A stretch of DNA of 40,410 bases, taken from a virus. Of the stretch, positions 20,642-29,303 are shown piece by piece. The stretch spans positions 1 through 40,410 of the IMG/VR virus record IMGVR_UViG_3300036766_000180; one strand, written 5' to 3'. Every line of letters begins with the position of its first letter. The stretch's first letter is position 1. Below the pieces are notes generated by a model that saw only the letters and a program-made list of their open reading frames with translations, did no database searches and was not told where the DNA came from. The position numbers and the translations under genes are program-made.

Positions 20642-20653
20642 TTATATATTCCC
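20642..20653 (-). promoter_or_regulatory. Late-region ATATATA motif
   Basis: Minus strand GGGAATATATAA, 20 bases before the ATG of the capsid decoration gene, in the gap after the capsid gene. Confidence 0.5.
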
Positions 20654-20659
20654 TTCTTC

Positions 20660-21646
20660 TTATGCAAGGATATTAGTACATAATACTGTTTGTGTTGCGA
20701 AAGAATAGTTTACATCCGCTTTAAACAGCATCTTACAGTAGTAAAGTTCTGAAGGTGAACTAACTTTATCAAACTTGATCTGTGAAGAATCCTTGTCTGA
20801 GTTAACACCAAGCCAGAAAGCTGCTTCGTCAGTATCAATTGCTAATGCAACTACGATAGTGTTGTCTGGTAGACCAGCAAGTGCTTTAATCTCATAACCT
20901 TTATACTGCTGTTTAGTAGCATCAGTATTGAAGGTATCTTTATAGGTAAGTGAAGCAAGTGCTTCGTTATAAAATCTTTGTGTATCATAGTTCATACAGA
21001 ACTTAATATCATCAAGCCTATTTAAGATAGCAAATGGTATTGCTTGATAGCAATTTTGCATATAAGTAAGAATGTTGCTAGAAGTAAGTGTAGTTCCGGT
21101 TACTTCAATAGTAGTAGGATCGTTCAAAAGTTTGTAGATCAAACCATTAAAATATTGGAAATAAGCATCACCAGCTGCTTGGTTTTTAGATGCTGGAGTA
21201 ACTCCACCATTTGCTGGGTTAAATTCTTCCCTTGCTCTCCAGATTGAATTTTCGTTAAACTCATTCGCCCTTTTTAATAGTTGATAAAGCAAATAAGATT
21301 CAGCGGTTGGAGGAAGTTGCTCGTCGATTAAGCTTTCACCTAATTCTTCTGCATACCAATGCTGTTCGAAATCTCTAGGGTTAAATTCTAGATAGATCAT
21401 GTAATCCTGAGGCTCTAAAAGAACTGCACTTACATTAATCTGTCCTGCACTTACTGGGGTAGCTTGTCTCGGCTGTACAACGTTTATTACGTCCAAGGTA
21501 GGAATTCTGTGAGCTTTCTTGATTCCTGTTATGATGTTAATCGCTCCTTTTTTGATGGTATCTATATCGATAACAGCAGGAGTTAACATAAAGGATGCTG
21601 CTTCTCCGGCATATGAGGTATCTAAGATATTTAATGCTTCTGCCAT
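20660..21646 (-). CDS. Major capsid protein
   Basis: The 328-residue product follows the protease/scaffold gene and precedes the decoration gene, the standard head order. The N-terminus is helical with D-I-D-T-I-K-K-G-A-I-N-I-I-T-G-I-K-K, like the N-arm of HK97-fold capsids. The middle carries Y-M-I-Y-L-E-F-N-P-R-D-F-E-Q-H-W-Y and helices E-S-Y-L-L-Y-Q-L-L-K-R-A-N-E-F-N-E-N. The C-terminal part has beta strands and F-W-L-G-V-N-S-D-K-D-S-S-Q-I-K-F, ending F-A-T-Q-T-V-L-C-T-N. No sequence motif is absolutely diagnostic, so the call rests on length, composition and order. Confidence 0.8.
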   Translation of the reverse strand: MAEALNILDTSYAGEAASFMLTPAVIDIDTIKKGAINIITGIKKAHRIPTLDVINVVQPRQATPVSAGQINVSAVLLEPQDYMIYLEFNPRDFEQHWYAEELGESLIDEQLPPTAESYLLYQLLKRANEFNENSIWRAREEFNPANGGVTPASKNQAAGDAYFQYFNGLIYKLLNDPTTIEVTGTTLTSSNILTYMQNCYQAIPFAILNRLDDIKFCMNYDTQRFYNEALASLTYKDTFNTDATKQQYKGYEIKALAGLPDNTIVVALAIDTDEAAFWLGVNSDKDSSQIKFDKVSSPSELYYCKMLFKADVNYSFATQTVLCTNILA

Positions 21647-21670
21647 TGTTGGTTGTTTATATTATATTAA

Positions 21671-21682
21671 GTATATATCTCT
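21671..21682 (-). promoter_or_regulatory. Late-region ATATATA motif
   Basis: Minus strand AGAGATATATAC, 24 bases before the major capsid ATG, in the gap after the protease gene. Confidence 0.55.
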
Positions 21683-21686
21683 TGTA

Positions 21687-23030
21687 TTACTTTGTTTCTT
21701 TAGTCTTTTTAACAGAGTTCATTAACTGCATTACACCGTCAAGAATTCTATCTTTTCTGTTTGCCTTGTTTAGGGTACCAAATCTACTTTCAGCCGGAAG
21801 TTTATCTTCTATCTTAGTAGCTGTCTTGTTCACCTTTAATGAATTAAGAAGCTTGTATGTAGTATCAAAATCCTTTTCAGCTTGAGATGTCCATGCATTC
21901 AAAGTATCTGCGTCATTTTTAATCTTACCAGATTTAACAAATACATTAAGCATATCAGAAATCCTTTTAGCCATTGTATCTTTTTCAGATTTAGCTTTAG
22001 CCTCTTTTAAAGAATTCATCTCTTTTTCCATAGACTCCATCTTATTCTTCATGTCCATGATCATTTTATCCTTGTCCATGATTTCTTCGGTCATAGGTTC
22101 TTCGTCAACAGTTTCCATTTCTTTACTGCATTCTGCGCCCATTTCTTTAGAATCCATGGTATCACCATCTTCATAATCTTCCCTTCTCTCATCAGCATCT
22201 TCGTCGTCGTTATCATCCCCTTCATCAGAAGAATTCTTAACGTCAGAAACAGTAGTTTTATCTACAGCTTCTGCTTTACCTTTATTAGAGATTTCGGCAA
22301 GGGTCTTTGCGAAAGAGGAAAAGCCTTTCTTATCCTCTAGTTTATCTGCTTTAACTTCCATATCATTGTCTTTTTTATTGTCTGTTTGGTCTTGTAGTTC
22401 ATGAATGAATTTATTCATAACTAAAGTAGATATGTTATATATCCTTTTTGCTTCGTTTAGTATTGTAGTTTCCTTTTTATCCTCTATAATATTAAGTCTT
22501 TTATCAGAGGTTGTCTTAATTTCTGTAGCAAAGCCAGCATTAAAAGCTTGTTGAGCATTAATCCAGGTTTCTTGATCCATCATAGCAGAAATTTCTTCTT
22601 CATTTCCATTATCTTTACAGATCATTTTAACAATTGAATCCCTAAGTTCTATTAGTCCTTTATCAATACTACCATCCAAATTATAAGGATTGTGAACCAT
22701 TAATTTAGAATAATCTGCCATTACCCTATTTTCTCCGGAGAGGAATATGATGGCAGCACTTGAAAGAGCTACACCAGCACAGAAAGTATTTACTTGCATT
22801 TTAGTTTCCCTGATAGCAGCATATATTGACATAGCGTCTATAACAGATCCACCAACAGAATTAATAACTATTTGAACTTTTCTTTTACCAAGATTATCTA
22901 AATTATATAGTTCTTTAGCAAATATTGATCCCATGACTACATCCCATTCTCCTATCCCGCCCTGTAGGAGCATTATAGGTTCCTGAGCTTCTGGATCAAC
23001 GCAATATAAGTATTGGTCATTATATAACAT
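21687..23030 (-). CDS. ClpP-type prohead protease fused to scaffold
   Basis: Residues about 50-165 are a ClpP/SppA-type serine protease: V-I-N-S-V-G-G-S-V (55-63), C-A-G-V-A-L-S-S-A-A with likely catalytic Ser90, and M-V-H-N-P with likely catalytic His113. From about residue 200 the protein becomes an acidic, charged coiled coil with a run of Asp/Glu (D-D-N-D-D-E-D-A-D-E) and K-M-E-S-M-E-K-E-M-N, typical of scaffold. Protease plus scaffold in one chain is common in tailed phages. The scaffold is digested after the shell forms. The last residues are basic (K-A-N-R-K-D-R), consistent with capsid binding. Confidence 0.88.
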   Translation of the reverse strand: MLYNDQYLYCVDPEAQEPIMLLQGGIGEWDVVMGSIFAKELYNLDNLGKRKVQIVINSVGGSVIDAMSIYAAIRETKMQVNTFCAGVALSSAAIIFLSGENRVMADYSKLMVHNPYNLDGSIDKGLIELRDSIVKMICKDNGNEEEISAMMDQETWINAQQAFNAGFATEIKTTSDKRLNIIEDKKETTILNEAKRIYNISTLVMNKFIHELQDQTDNKKDNDMEVKADKLEDKKGFSSFAKTLAEISNKGKAEAVDKTTVSDVKNSSDEGDDNDDEDADERREDYEDGDTMDSKEMGAECSKEMETVDEEPMTEEIMDKDKMIMDMKNKMESMEKEMNSLKEAKAKSEKDTMAKRISDMLNVFVKSGKIKNDADTLNAWTSQAEKDFDTTYKLLNSLKVNKTATKIEDKLPAESRFGTLNKANRKDRILDGVMQLMNSVKKTKETK

Positions 23031-23035
23031 ATCGT

Positions 23036-23047
23036 GTATATATCTTT
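23036..23047 (-). promoter_or_regulatory. Late-region ATATATA motif
   Basis: Minus strand AAAGATATATAC, 5 bases before the protease ATG, in the 30-base gap after the previous gene. Confidence 0.5.
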
Positions 23048-23060
23048 TATTTTCTTGATT

Positions 23061-24020
23061 TTATAGAGTATTGAAGCTAATATTATCTAAATAAATATAC
23101 CAAGAAGTAGCAGTAATTGATACCCCTGATTGTGGAATTAATACAACGTTGCCTGAAGTATCTATTTGGATGTATCCTGGCTGAAATTGGGCAACACCTG
23201 CATTATTATTATAAATACTAGCTGCAAATCTCCTAACCTGTGATGGACGATATCCAGCAGGTAAATTAAATAATGAGGTTGAAGGGGACGCCACAACGTT
23301 ATTCCCAATTACCCCACCCAGCCTAACATTATTCATACCATCTTTCAAGTAACAAACCTGTGAAGTGGCTACGTTATTCCATCCTGCTGATAAAGAGGGG
23401 AAGGTCCAACCAGTTATTGACACCTTTGTATTTAATGTAGAGATTTGAGTTGTGTGAGTACCAACGGTAGTATTTAAAGAGTCTATTAAAGTTTTAACCG
23501 TTGCAAGATCATAATAAGAACCAACCCCTTGTAATGTAGAGATGTTTTGATTATAAGTTAATTGATTATAATTAAAAGTACCAACCCCGGTAGTAGCATA
23601 TGCCCAGTTTATAGATTGAATTTGATGTGCATTAAAAGTAGTTACTCCATCATTTAATAATATAGGATCCGCATTAGCTCCTGTCATATAAGTAGTAGTA
23701 ATAGTACCCATATAAGTATGTCCAATTAATGGAGGATAAATTAACCCTACTGCAGCGTTACTAATGTATAATGCTCCATTCCAAAGTATTAATCCAGCAC
23801 TAATATTAAAGGAGGAGGTAATTGTTATTTGACATCCATAAATAACATAAGGAACAGTTGCACTATAGCTAGATCCAGTAGCAGAAAGATTAGTTACTAA
23901 TGCTTGTGTTATTAGAGTTATTAATTCTGTAAATGCTTGCTGTAGAAATATCATTGTGCCCTGCTTGAATGGTGCTCCAACGCCGGGTGCAGTTAATTCT
24001 GAAGTTAAATATGTTTTCAT
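23061..24020 (-). CDS. Baseplate-associated structural protein, 319 aa
   Basis: The N-terminus resembles a baseplate-attached fibre start (T-Y-L-T-S-E-L-T-A-P-G-V-G-A-P-F-K-Q-G-T-M). Residues about 60-130 are beta-rich. A helical heptad stretch near 175-200 (K-T-L-I-D-S-L-N-T-T-V-G-T-H-T-T-Q-I-S-T-L-N-T-K-V) suggests trimerisation. The C-terminal about 110 residues (L-P-A-G-Y-R-P-S-Q-V-R-R-F, then G-Y-I-Q-I-D-T-S-G-N-V) look like a receptor-facing head found at the ends of short tail fibres. Its place after the gpJ-like and adjacent baseplate genes supports a baseplate or short-fibre role. Confidence 0.55.
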   Translation of the reverse strand: MKTYLTSELTAPGVGAPFKQGTMIFLQQAFTELITLITQALVTNLSATGSSYSATVPYVIYGCQITITSSFNISAGLILWNGALYISNAAVGLIYPPLIGHTYMGTITTTYMTGANADPILLNDGVTTFNAHQIQSINWAYATTGVGTFNYNQLTYNQNISTLQGVGSYYDLATVKTLIDSLNTTVGTHTTQISTLNTKVSITGWTFPSLSAGWNNVATSQVCYLKDGMNNVRLGGVIGNNVVASPSTSLFNLPAGYRPSQVRRFAASIYNNNAGVAQFQPGYIQIDTSGNVVLIPQSGVSITATSWYIYLDNISFNTL

Positions 24021-24025
24021 GTATA

Positions 24026-24037
24026 GTATATATTATT
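24026..24037 (-). promoter_or_regulatory. Late-region ATATATA motif (variant)
   Basis: Minus strand AATAATATATAC, 5 bases before the ATG of the gene at 23061-24020. The purine-rich left part is poorly kept. Confidence 0.35.
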
Positions 24038-24746
24038 AATAAGTAACGATATTGTACTTTAATCCTGCAGTTACATATTGATTTGCAAAGTTTGTTATAT
24101 AAGTATCTACAGTTCCAGCTCCACTATATCCAGGCAAAGTTACATATAAACTATTAGGGAAATAGATTGTAAAATTATTTGATAATGCTGCAGAGCTAAT
24201 TGGAATTGTAACATTAGTTATATATCCTCTCGAACTATCACTTAACATATTACCGGCAATATAAAAGTCATTACTGATATAAAAAGTGGAGTAATTGACA
24301 TCGCTGTCCCTAATATAAATATCAGAAGTTCCTGGCGGTTGTCTAAATACGGTACTAAAATATTTATTTAATCCCCACTCTAAAACCATTTTATTACCAT
24401 TATATAATAACCTTTCATTTAATCCAATGAAATCATCAACTATTAAAAGCCAATGAGTAGTATCACCTAATGGATAAGTATTGCTATTGGTTAAACTTAA
24501 AAAGATTGAACGGCTAAAATTAAACCACCCGAGAACCAGATCCCCGATATTATAAGGGGTAGCAGGAGAGGTAGCAACCCATAAAGGAGGTAATGAACCT
24601 TCCCTCCACATATTATTTAAGTTGTTTAAATATTGGGCAGGCACCAATAAACAATCTAGATAAGACTCAAAAATTGGTTGTCTCTTATCCGGGGGTAACA
24701 ATTGTTCTCCGAGTAACGATTCATTGATCCTATATAAATCTGCCAT
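24036..24746 (-). CDS. Baseplate wedge-like protein with carbohydrate-binding-like insert
   Basis: The first about 50 residues (L-Y-R-I-N-E-S-L-L-G-E-Q-L-L-P-P-D-K-R) are typical of the gp6/gp7-like protein that follows baseplate J genes. Residues about 62-102 contain P-Y-N-I-G-D-L-V-L-G-W and a spaced W-L-L, the Y-x-x-G-D-x-V plus aromatic pattern of small chitin-binding-type modules also present in the head-completion protein at 33356-34291. The C-terminal half is beta-rich. I infer a baseplate wedge or tail protein I-like role from order. The insert may touch surface glycan. Confidence 0.5.
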   Translation of the reverse strand: MADLYRINESLLGEQLLPPDKRQPIFESYLDCLLVPAQYLNNLNNMWREGSLPPLWVATSPATPYNIGDLVLGWFNFSRSIFLSLTNSNTYPLGDTTHWLLIVDDFIGLNERLLYNGNKMVLEWGLNKYFSTVFRQPPGTSDIYIRDSDVNYSTFYISNDFYIAGNMLSDSSRGYITNVTIPISSAALSNNFTIYFPNSLYVTLPGYSGAGTVDTYITNFANQYVTAGLKYNIVTY

Positions 24747-24784
24747 TTATTTTACAATATAATATTCAAATGTATATCCTTTCA

Positions 24785-25657
24785 TCATATTGGAAGTAAG
24801 GTTAATGAGTTAACAAAATCATGTCCAAGCGTAGTCTCATCAACAAAATATCCACTATAAGGATTGTAACTAATTGCCACTTGTGTATAATTTCCAACTA
24901 TATTACATCCATTAACTGGAGATAATGCAGGGAATGGATCAGTATAAGCCCTTATATTAACATTCTTAAATTCAACATCTACTACTCCTGTTACAGATTT
25001 TAAAGCTAATTCTAAATCAGAAAGTCTAAATAATCCATTAAATGGTACATTAGCTAAATAGTTTAAATAAGCAGTTTTTAAATTAGCTGATATAGTTCCA
25101 GAATAAGAACCTAAATAGGTTACATTAGCCGCACAATAAATTAAATCAGCAGGGATTGAAATACAATTATAAATAATTCCACAGGGCTTAACATAATTAA
25201 AGAATGACTGGAATGCAGATAATTGGGGAGTTGATAATGGTACTGGTACAGTTCCGGTAGCAACTTTAATAGCTACCTGATTTGAAAATGTTGTTGTAAC
25301 AGAGCATCTGCTTATAATCCTATATGAAGAATTAATAGTGGGCCATTCTGGTGCTAATGTTACACCATTCAATTGAATTGTTTGAGGATCTGTTGCACTA
25401 TATTGGAAATTGAATGCCTGATTTTGTATCCATTGAGCAGTTCCAGGAGGTGCACTAGCTGCTACCCCCTCTACTTGAGCTTGATATACATTCATTAACT
25501 GCTCTTCTGTAGCTTGAGAAGTAGCTATAATATAAGCAAATAAATTATAAATAGCAGTAGAGGAAGGGCTAGTTAAAGCCGTACCCAATGTTGGGTTACT
25601 CTGTATAGCAGATAAGATTGATTGTTGTATTGTAGATATTGAACGTACAGCTGACAT
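24785..25657 (-). CDS. Baseplate J-like protein
   Basis: The product has an N-terminal helix pair (T-I-Q-Q-S-I-L-S-A-I-Q-S-N, then A-I-Y-N-L-F-A-Y-I-I-A-T-S), a middle beta region (S-Y-R-I-I-S-R-C-S-V-T) and a C-terminal part with G-L-F-R-L-S-D-L-E-L-A-L-K-S-V-T-G-V-V-D-V. The last segment is the 'l-x-x-s-x-l-x-x-a-l-x-x-v-x-G-V-x-d' motif of gpJ/gp6 wedge proteins. Its position before other wedge components agrees. It should form the inner ring of the baseplate. At 290 residues it is in the normal range. Confidence 0.72.
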   Translation of the reverse strand: MSAVRSISTIQQSILSAIQSNPTLGTALTSPSSTAIYNLFAYIIATSQATEEQLMNVYQAQVEGVAASAPPGTAQWIQNQAFNFQYSATDPQTIQLNGVTLAPEWPTINSSYRIISRCSVTTTFSNQVAIKVATGTVPVPLSTPQLSAFQSFFNYVKPCGIIYNCISIPADLIYCAANVTYLGSYSGTISANLKTAYLNYLANVPFNGLFRLSDLELALKSVTGVVDVEFKNVNIRAYTDPFPALSPVNGCNIVGNYTQVAISYNPYSGYFVDETTLGHDFVNSLTLLPI

Positions 25658-25675
25658 TTGTTTTTAAATTATATA

Positions 25676-25687
25676 CTATATACCTCG
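25676..25687 (-). promoter_or_regulatory. Late-region ATATATA motif (variant)
   Basis: Minus strand CGAGGTATATAG, 18 bases before the baseplate J-like ATG. Two positions differ from the core. Confidence 0.35.
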
Positions 25688-25705
25688 TTTTTAAGGTCTT
25701 AAGAT

Positions 25706-26317
25706 TTAGAGAATAATTTCTCCCCCAGCACCCCCGCCAGCACCTTCCGCTATATCCAGTGGATCCTGGTCTGGTGGATTAGTTACATATAATATAGTTG
25801 GTACTACAGTCCAATTTCCAGAGGTCTTAATTAAATATTCTCCATTAAAATAAGGGCATCCAGAAAGATCACAATATCTAGTCTTAAAAGTTTCTATCCA
25901 ATGGTAGATCATATTATGTTGATAATCCTCCTGCTCTTTCTGGAACATGAAAGTATTAAAAGTAGGTGCTTTAGAATAGTTAGTAAAATATTTCCTAATA
26001 CTAGTTCTTAAATCAAATACATCTAAATCCTGATCTAATGTTCCATCTATTGCATCTAATTGTTGATGGCAAATATGGAATTTAATATAAAGATCTTGTA
26101 CTGATACACCTACTCCCCAAACCTCACTATTAAAATCCTGTACCTCTACAAATATTGCAGGAAAAAGAAAACTATAATTAGTTCCCTTTAAAGTATTTTT
26201 AACATGATCGTTCCATACCGCACAATACTGGAATAATGGATTATTATTAGAATCCACCATTGCAGTTAAGTCCCCCAAGATTTGTTTTACTCCATCCTTA
26301 ATTGTCTTTAGTGCCAT
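25706..26317 (-). CDS. Tail terminator/head-tail joining protein
   Basis: The 203-residue product contains F-P-A-I-F-V-E-V, then L-Y-I-K-F-H-I-C-H-Q, then D-Q-D-L-D-V-F-D-L-R-T-S-I-R, then F-M-F-Q-K-E-Q-E-D-Y-Q-H-N-M-I-Y-H-W-I-E-T-F-K-T-R-Y. This pattern of alternating strands and helices resembles tail-completion proteins of Bacteroidota phages, which cap the tube or sheath. The Gly-rich end (E-G-A-G-G-G-A-G-G) is likely disordered. Its 3' neighbour in the late order is the gpJ-like gene and its 5' neighbour is a homing endonuclease that overlaps its start by 20 bases. Confidence 0.6.
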   Translation of the reverse strand: MALKTIKDGVKQILGDLTAMVDSNNNPLFQYCAVWNDHVKNTLKGTNYSFLFPAIFVEVQDFNSEVWGVGVSVQDLYIKFHICHQQLDAIDGTLDQDLDVFDLRTSIRKYFTNYSKAPTFNTFMFQKEQEDYQHNMIYHWIETFKTRYCDLSGCPYFNGEYLIKTSGNWTVVPTILYVTNPPDQDPLDIAEGAGGGAGGEIIL

Positions 26318-26876
26318 TTTCTAATTTTTTTCTTTTCCAGTATTCTTTTATTTTGTTAGACATATGCTCCTTATAACCAGGAGTATTCCATCTTTCAAAA
26401 TTACTTTCTGATATCCTTTCCTTAAAAGAATCAGTTCTTGTTCTTCCGGATAAACTTTTATTCCCCATTTTAGCTGCAGAAATCTTATCTCTTGTTTCCT
26501 GTGAAACATTCCTGTTCTTTCCTGCTATACTTATCTTCTTTTTTGTCTCTTCAGAGACAGGTTTATTTATTCTCCCCTCTCCGCTTTCTCCCCCGTCTGT
26601 TAAATTGACTAATGTTCCTTTATTTAGATCCTTTCTACCGTAAAATGATATCCACCAAACTTCCGAATTAAATCCTTCTTGTTTTGATAGCCCATCTACA
26701 AGTATTTCTACTAAGTATTCAGTTTTGTTAACTATATTTTTCCAGTATTTATTTCTACTAGATTTTTGATAAGCCCTTTTATAACGTAAATGCTTACTAT
26801 TGTTATGACCTATTCCTATATAAAAAGGCTCGTCCTTATCCAATCTAACATGCCTATAAATATAATAATATGCCAT
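26298..26876 (-). CDS. GIY-YIG homing endonuclease with NUMOD3 repeats
   Basis: The N-terminal about 90 residues show the GIY-YIG variant Y-Y-I-Y-R-H … F-Y-I-G-I-G, with R31 and the later E-V-W-W-I residues in catalytic positions. After N-L-T-D-G-G-E-S-G come two NUMOD3 units (V-S-E-E-T-K-K-K-I-S, then V-S-Q-E-T-R-D-K-I-S), which bind DNA. The C-terminal tail is basic. It is a free-standing homing endonuclease inserted between the virion-morphogenesis and tail-terminator genes. It overlaps the start of the tail terminator by 20 bases and touches its other neighbour's stop by one base, so it is neatly placed and should be translated. Confidence 0.85.
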   Translation of the reverse strand: MAYYYIYRHVRLDKDEPFYIGIGHNNSKHLRYKRAYQKSSRNKYWKNIVNKTEYLVEILVDGLSKQEGFNSEVWWISFYGRKDLNKGTLVNLTDGGESGEGRINKPVSEETKKKISIAGKNRNVSQETRDKISAAKMGNKSLSGRTRTDSFKERISESNFERWNTPGYKEHMSNKIKEYWKRKKLENGTKDN

Positions 26877-27262
26877 TAATGTTTAAATATTCTATTGACA
26901 TGGGTTTTTATAATCTGCTCCTGTTCTTTAGACAATTCACCATCTTCTCCAATGAATTGTCTTTTTGGTAAATGCTCTGTACCTTCATTATGATAAACAC
27001 CATAAGGATTATCAACTTCAATTGTATATCCATCAGGAGTAACATCTTTTATAGAATTCTGTAAATCACTTCTCAATTTACCAGTTTTAACTAATAATGG
27101 ATGGTGTCCGTCTTTAGCCTCTTGCCATTTATCTTTTTGCCATTCCTCCTGATCAAATTTATTAACGAAGAAATCCCTGGCATTTTCTGCCAATTCTTTC
27201 ATTAACTGTTCCTTCTGAAAGTTAAATTCGATTATTTTGGAATTGAAATTAAATTTACTCAT
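26876..27262 (-). CDS. Virion morphogenesis/head-tail joining protein (gpG-like)
   Basis: Residues about 24-50 read A-E-N-A-R-D-F-F-V-N-K-F-D-Q-E-E-W-Q. The middle reads L-L-V-K-T-G-K-L-R-S-D-L, and near 88-106 is Y-G-V-Y-H-N-E-G-T then L-P-K-R-Q-F-I-G. The order N-F-x-x-E-x-W … L-x-x-T-G-x-L-R … Y-x-x-x-H-N-x-G … R-x-F-I-G is the signature of Mu gpG-like virion morphogenesis and HK97 gp10-like tail-completion proteins. It should bridge portal/connector and tail. It overlaps the preceding gene's stop by one base. Confidence 0.82.
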   Translation of the reverse strand: MSKFNFNSKIIEFNFQKEQLMKELAENARDFFVNKFDQEEWQKDKWQEAKDGHHPLLVKTGKLRSDLQNSIKDVTPDGYTIEVDNPYGVYHNEGTEHLPKRQFIGEDGELSKEQEQIIKTHVNRIFKH

Positions 27263-27567
27263 TAGTAAAATATAGTTTTCATTGGATCTAAAGAAAAATA
27301 TTCTTCCTCAGAAACTTCTTCGCCGCAATTAATTTCTACATCTCCAAATACTAATTGTGTACCTAGTTCTAAATCTTGTGTTTTTTTGATATATTCAACA
27401 AAGACCTGATAATAATCCCTTCTGAGAATTATTTCTTTCAACTTTTTCGTTGAACGTTTATAGTGGCTATAGCAAGAAGCTACCATATCAATCGCAGGAT
27501 TTCCTGTAAATTCGAATTCGTTCGCAAATTTATTTACTATCTGTTCTGGTGTTTTATTTTCTTCCAT
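27262..27567 (-). CDS. Hypothetical head-tail region protein, 101 aa
   Basis: A small acidic protein with helical N-terminus (T-P-E-Q-I-V-N-K-F-A-N-E-F) and middle (Y-S-H-Y-K-R-S-T-K-K-L-K-E-I) and a Glu-rich C-terminus (E-E-V-S-E-E-E-Y-F). It lies between portal and virion-morphogenesis genes, with one-base spacing to the portal stop and a one-base overlap downstream. Such genes often encode connector or chaperone proteins, but no family is recognised. Confidence 0.55.
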   Translation of the reverse strand: MEENKTPEQIVNKFANEFEFTGNPAIDMVASCYSHYKRSTKKLKEIILRRDYYQVFVEYIKKTQDLELGTQLVFGDVEINCGEEVSEEEYFSLDPMKTIFY

Positions 27568-27568
27568 T

Positions 27569-28909
27569 TTAAAATATTTGTTTTTGTATTGTACTCTTTG
27601 TTAATTTTATGCCAGTAGCTTCTTCGAAATATGCTTGGTCTACCTCATATCCACTCCCTATTAAATTTTTAACGACTTCACTCATCTTAACGCTCATATC
27701 TAGATTCTTATCTCTAATCATAACATCCTCCTCTGAATTAAGGAAGGTAAAATAAAGATCCTCCGGTACTTCTATACCTAATTCCCTCATCTTAGGAAAT
27801 AAAATTCTATTAATAATTGGTGTTAAATAATTAGCATCCATTTGTTGTTTTGCAACTAAAGCATCTTTAACCGGAGAATGATCCCCTCCTCCTTTACCAC
27901 CGCCTTGACTACTTCCAAGTTTTCCGGGAACTGAATCAAGAGCGTCAGCATGACCTAAAAGGACCTTACTGATATCTTTATTCCATCTACCTTCTGCCTC
28001 TGAATAGGATTTCCAGCCACTTCCACCAGTAGGAGATAGAAATTCTAATCTATCATCCTTTCCAAAAAGCCCCCAGTTTTCACCGCCCTGATTATTTAGA
28101 GCAGCTATACCTTTTGATCTTTCTGTAGTATCAGTAGCATTCTCCATAAATAATGCACGATAAGGAGCACCGAACATCTCTAAAAAATCCATATTAAATC
28201 CATAAAGATTTCTAAGATTGATCTCTCTAAGCGCAACCGAATAAAGAAGTCCTAATCCACAAGAATTAGTACCATTCTCTGTTGGGGTAGGTAACCATAT
28301 ATGCCAGGGAGCATATTCTGGATCATCCCAGCTATAACCAGCTGGATTGTATGGTATACTAGTTACATGTTTTCTTTCTGGACTAATTAAATCCCTCCTA
28401 ATAATGCTTAACTGCGGAAATTCATTTTCCGCAATATCACCAAGAGATATTAAACTATATCCAAAAAATAAGGCATCTAAAGAATAAGATAGAAAATCAG
28501 AGAACCAAGGAGCGCTTAAATAATTTGTCCATTCTTTATCAGGATTACCACTCATATCGCACATAGCAAATTTTCTAAGAAGTGTTAGTTCTTTTCTCCT
28601 CTCTATACATGATTTAACGTGGGGATTCAAAACTGTATCCCTGTATATCTCCTGTACTAATACTCTGTAAGGAAGAATACTTTTTTCTGTCTCTATTATA
28701 GCATCCCTCCAATCTTCAATAGTTAATACTTCCCTTGCAGGAGGTACTGGCAATTGATAATTAGATAGATTTTTTCTATTATCTAAAGACCCCCCATTAT
28801 TATTCAATAAAGAATAATCCCTTCTCAAATTACCTGCCTGTGTCGGTTTTTTAAGTTCCGGCATTAGGAAGGAATTTTTTATAAGGGTCAACGCTGAAGT
28901 ATTTCTCAT
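27569..28909 (-). CDS. Portal protein (Mu gp29/DUF935-like)
   Basis: The 446-residue product contains Y-R-V-L-V-Q-E-I-Y-R-D-T-V-L-N-P-H-V-K-S-C-I-E-R-R around residues 80-105, the portal-type 'D-x-H-v…R' region. Then come L-F-F-G-Y-S-L-I-S-L-G, R-R-D-L-I-S-P-E-R-K-H-V, L-Y-S-V-A-L-R-E-I-N-L-R and M-F-G-A-P-Y-R-A. A Gly-rich loop (G-S-S-Q-G-G-G-K-G-G-G-D-H-S) and helical tail follow. This order matches DUF935/gp29-like portals, which form the 12-fold ring for DNA entry. The gene follows the terminase after an insertion of fibre genes. Confidence 0.8.
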   Translation of the reverse strand: MRNTSALTLIKNSFLMPELKKPTQAGNLRRDYSLLNNNGGSLDNRKNLSNYQLPVPPAREVLTIEDWRDAIIETEKSILPYRVLVQEIYRDTVLNPHVKSCIERRKELTLLRKFAMCDMSGNPDKEWTNYLSAPWFSDFLSYSLDALFFGYSLISLGDIAENEFPQLSIIRRDLISPERKHVTSIPYNPAGYSWDDPEYAPWHIWLPTPTENGTNSCGLGLLYSVALREINLRNLYGFNMDFLEMFGAPYRALFMENATDTTERSKGIAALNNQGGENWGLFGKDDRLEFLSPTGGSGWKSYSEAEGRWNKDISKVLLGHADALDSVPGKLGSSQGGGKGGGDHSPVKDALVAKQQMDANYLTPIINRILFPKMRELGIEVPEDLYFTFLNSEEDVMIRDKNLDMSVKMSEVVKNLIGSGYEVDQAYFEEATGIKLTKSTIQKQIF

Positions 28910-28926
28910 TTTAGATATTATATTAA

Positions 28927-28938
28927 GTATATATTCCT
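28927..28938 (-). promoter_or_regulatory. Late-region ATATATA motif
   Basis: Minus strand AGGAATATATAC, 17 bases before the portal ATG. The 12-mer is identical to that upstream of the first late gene at 38716-38727. Confidence 0.6.
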
Positions 28939-28949
28939 ATCTATAATGA

Positions 28950-29288
28950 TTAATCTGGTCTAGCTGCTTCTACCTCTGCTATAAATAGATTCAATAACTT
29001 TTCTTCTATTTGATTAAAAGGTACTCTAAAAGTCTGAGGTTCTGTTACTGGAACAGTTACAGGAGGTTTTTCTGCCCAATCAGCAAATTGTCCATTAACT
29101 ATAGTAATTAGTCTATAATCAGACCCCCCCATATAAGATACTGGTTTATGACTATAGATATTAGCCACTAAAGCTGGTAAAGTAGCTAAAGAAGCCAATT
29201 TAACCTTTTTGTTGCGTACTCCTTTACCTATTAATTGTACTTCCCCGTATGCGAACGCATGAGCGGTATTCCAAGTTGGTGCTGCCAT
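28950..29288 (-). CDS. Hypothetical protein, 112 aa
   Basis: The product reads like a compact mixed fold: W-N-T-A-H-A-F-A-Y-G, then K-G-V-R-N-K-K-V-K-L-A-S-L-A-T-L, then V-S-Y-M-G-G-S-D-Y-R-L-I-T-I-V. A Pro/Val linker (P-P-V-T-V-P-V-T-E-P) leads to a C-terminal helix. No family is recognised. It lies between the 661-residue fibre-like gene and the portal, so a virion or fibre-attachment role is possible but unproven. Confidence 0.5.
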   Translation of the reverse strand: MAAPTWNTAHAFAYGEVQLIGKGVRNKKVKLASLATLPALVANIYSHKPVSYMGGSDYRLITIVNGQFADWAEKPPVTVPVTEPQTFRVPFNQIEEKLLNLFIAEVEAARPD

Positions 29289-29303
29289 TTTATATTTTTA
29301 TAT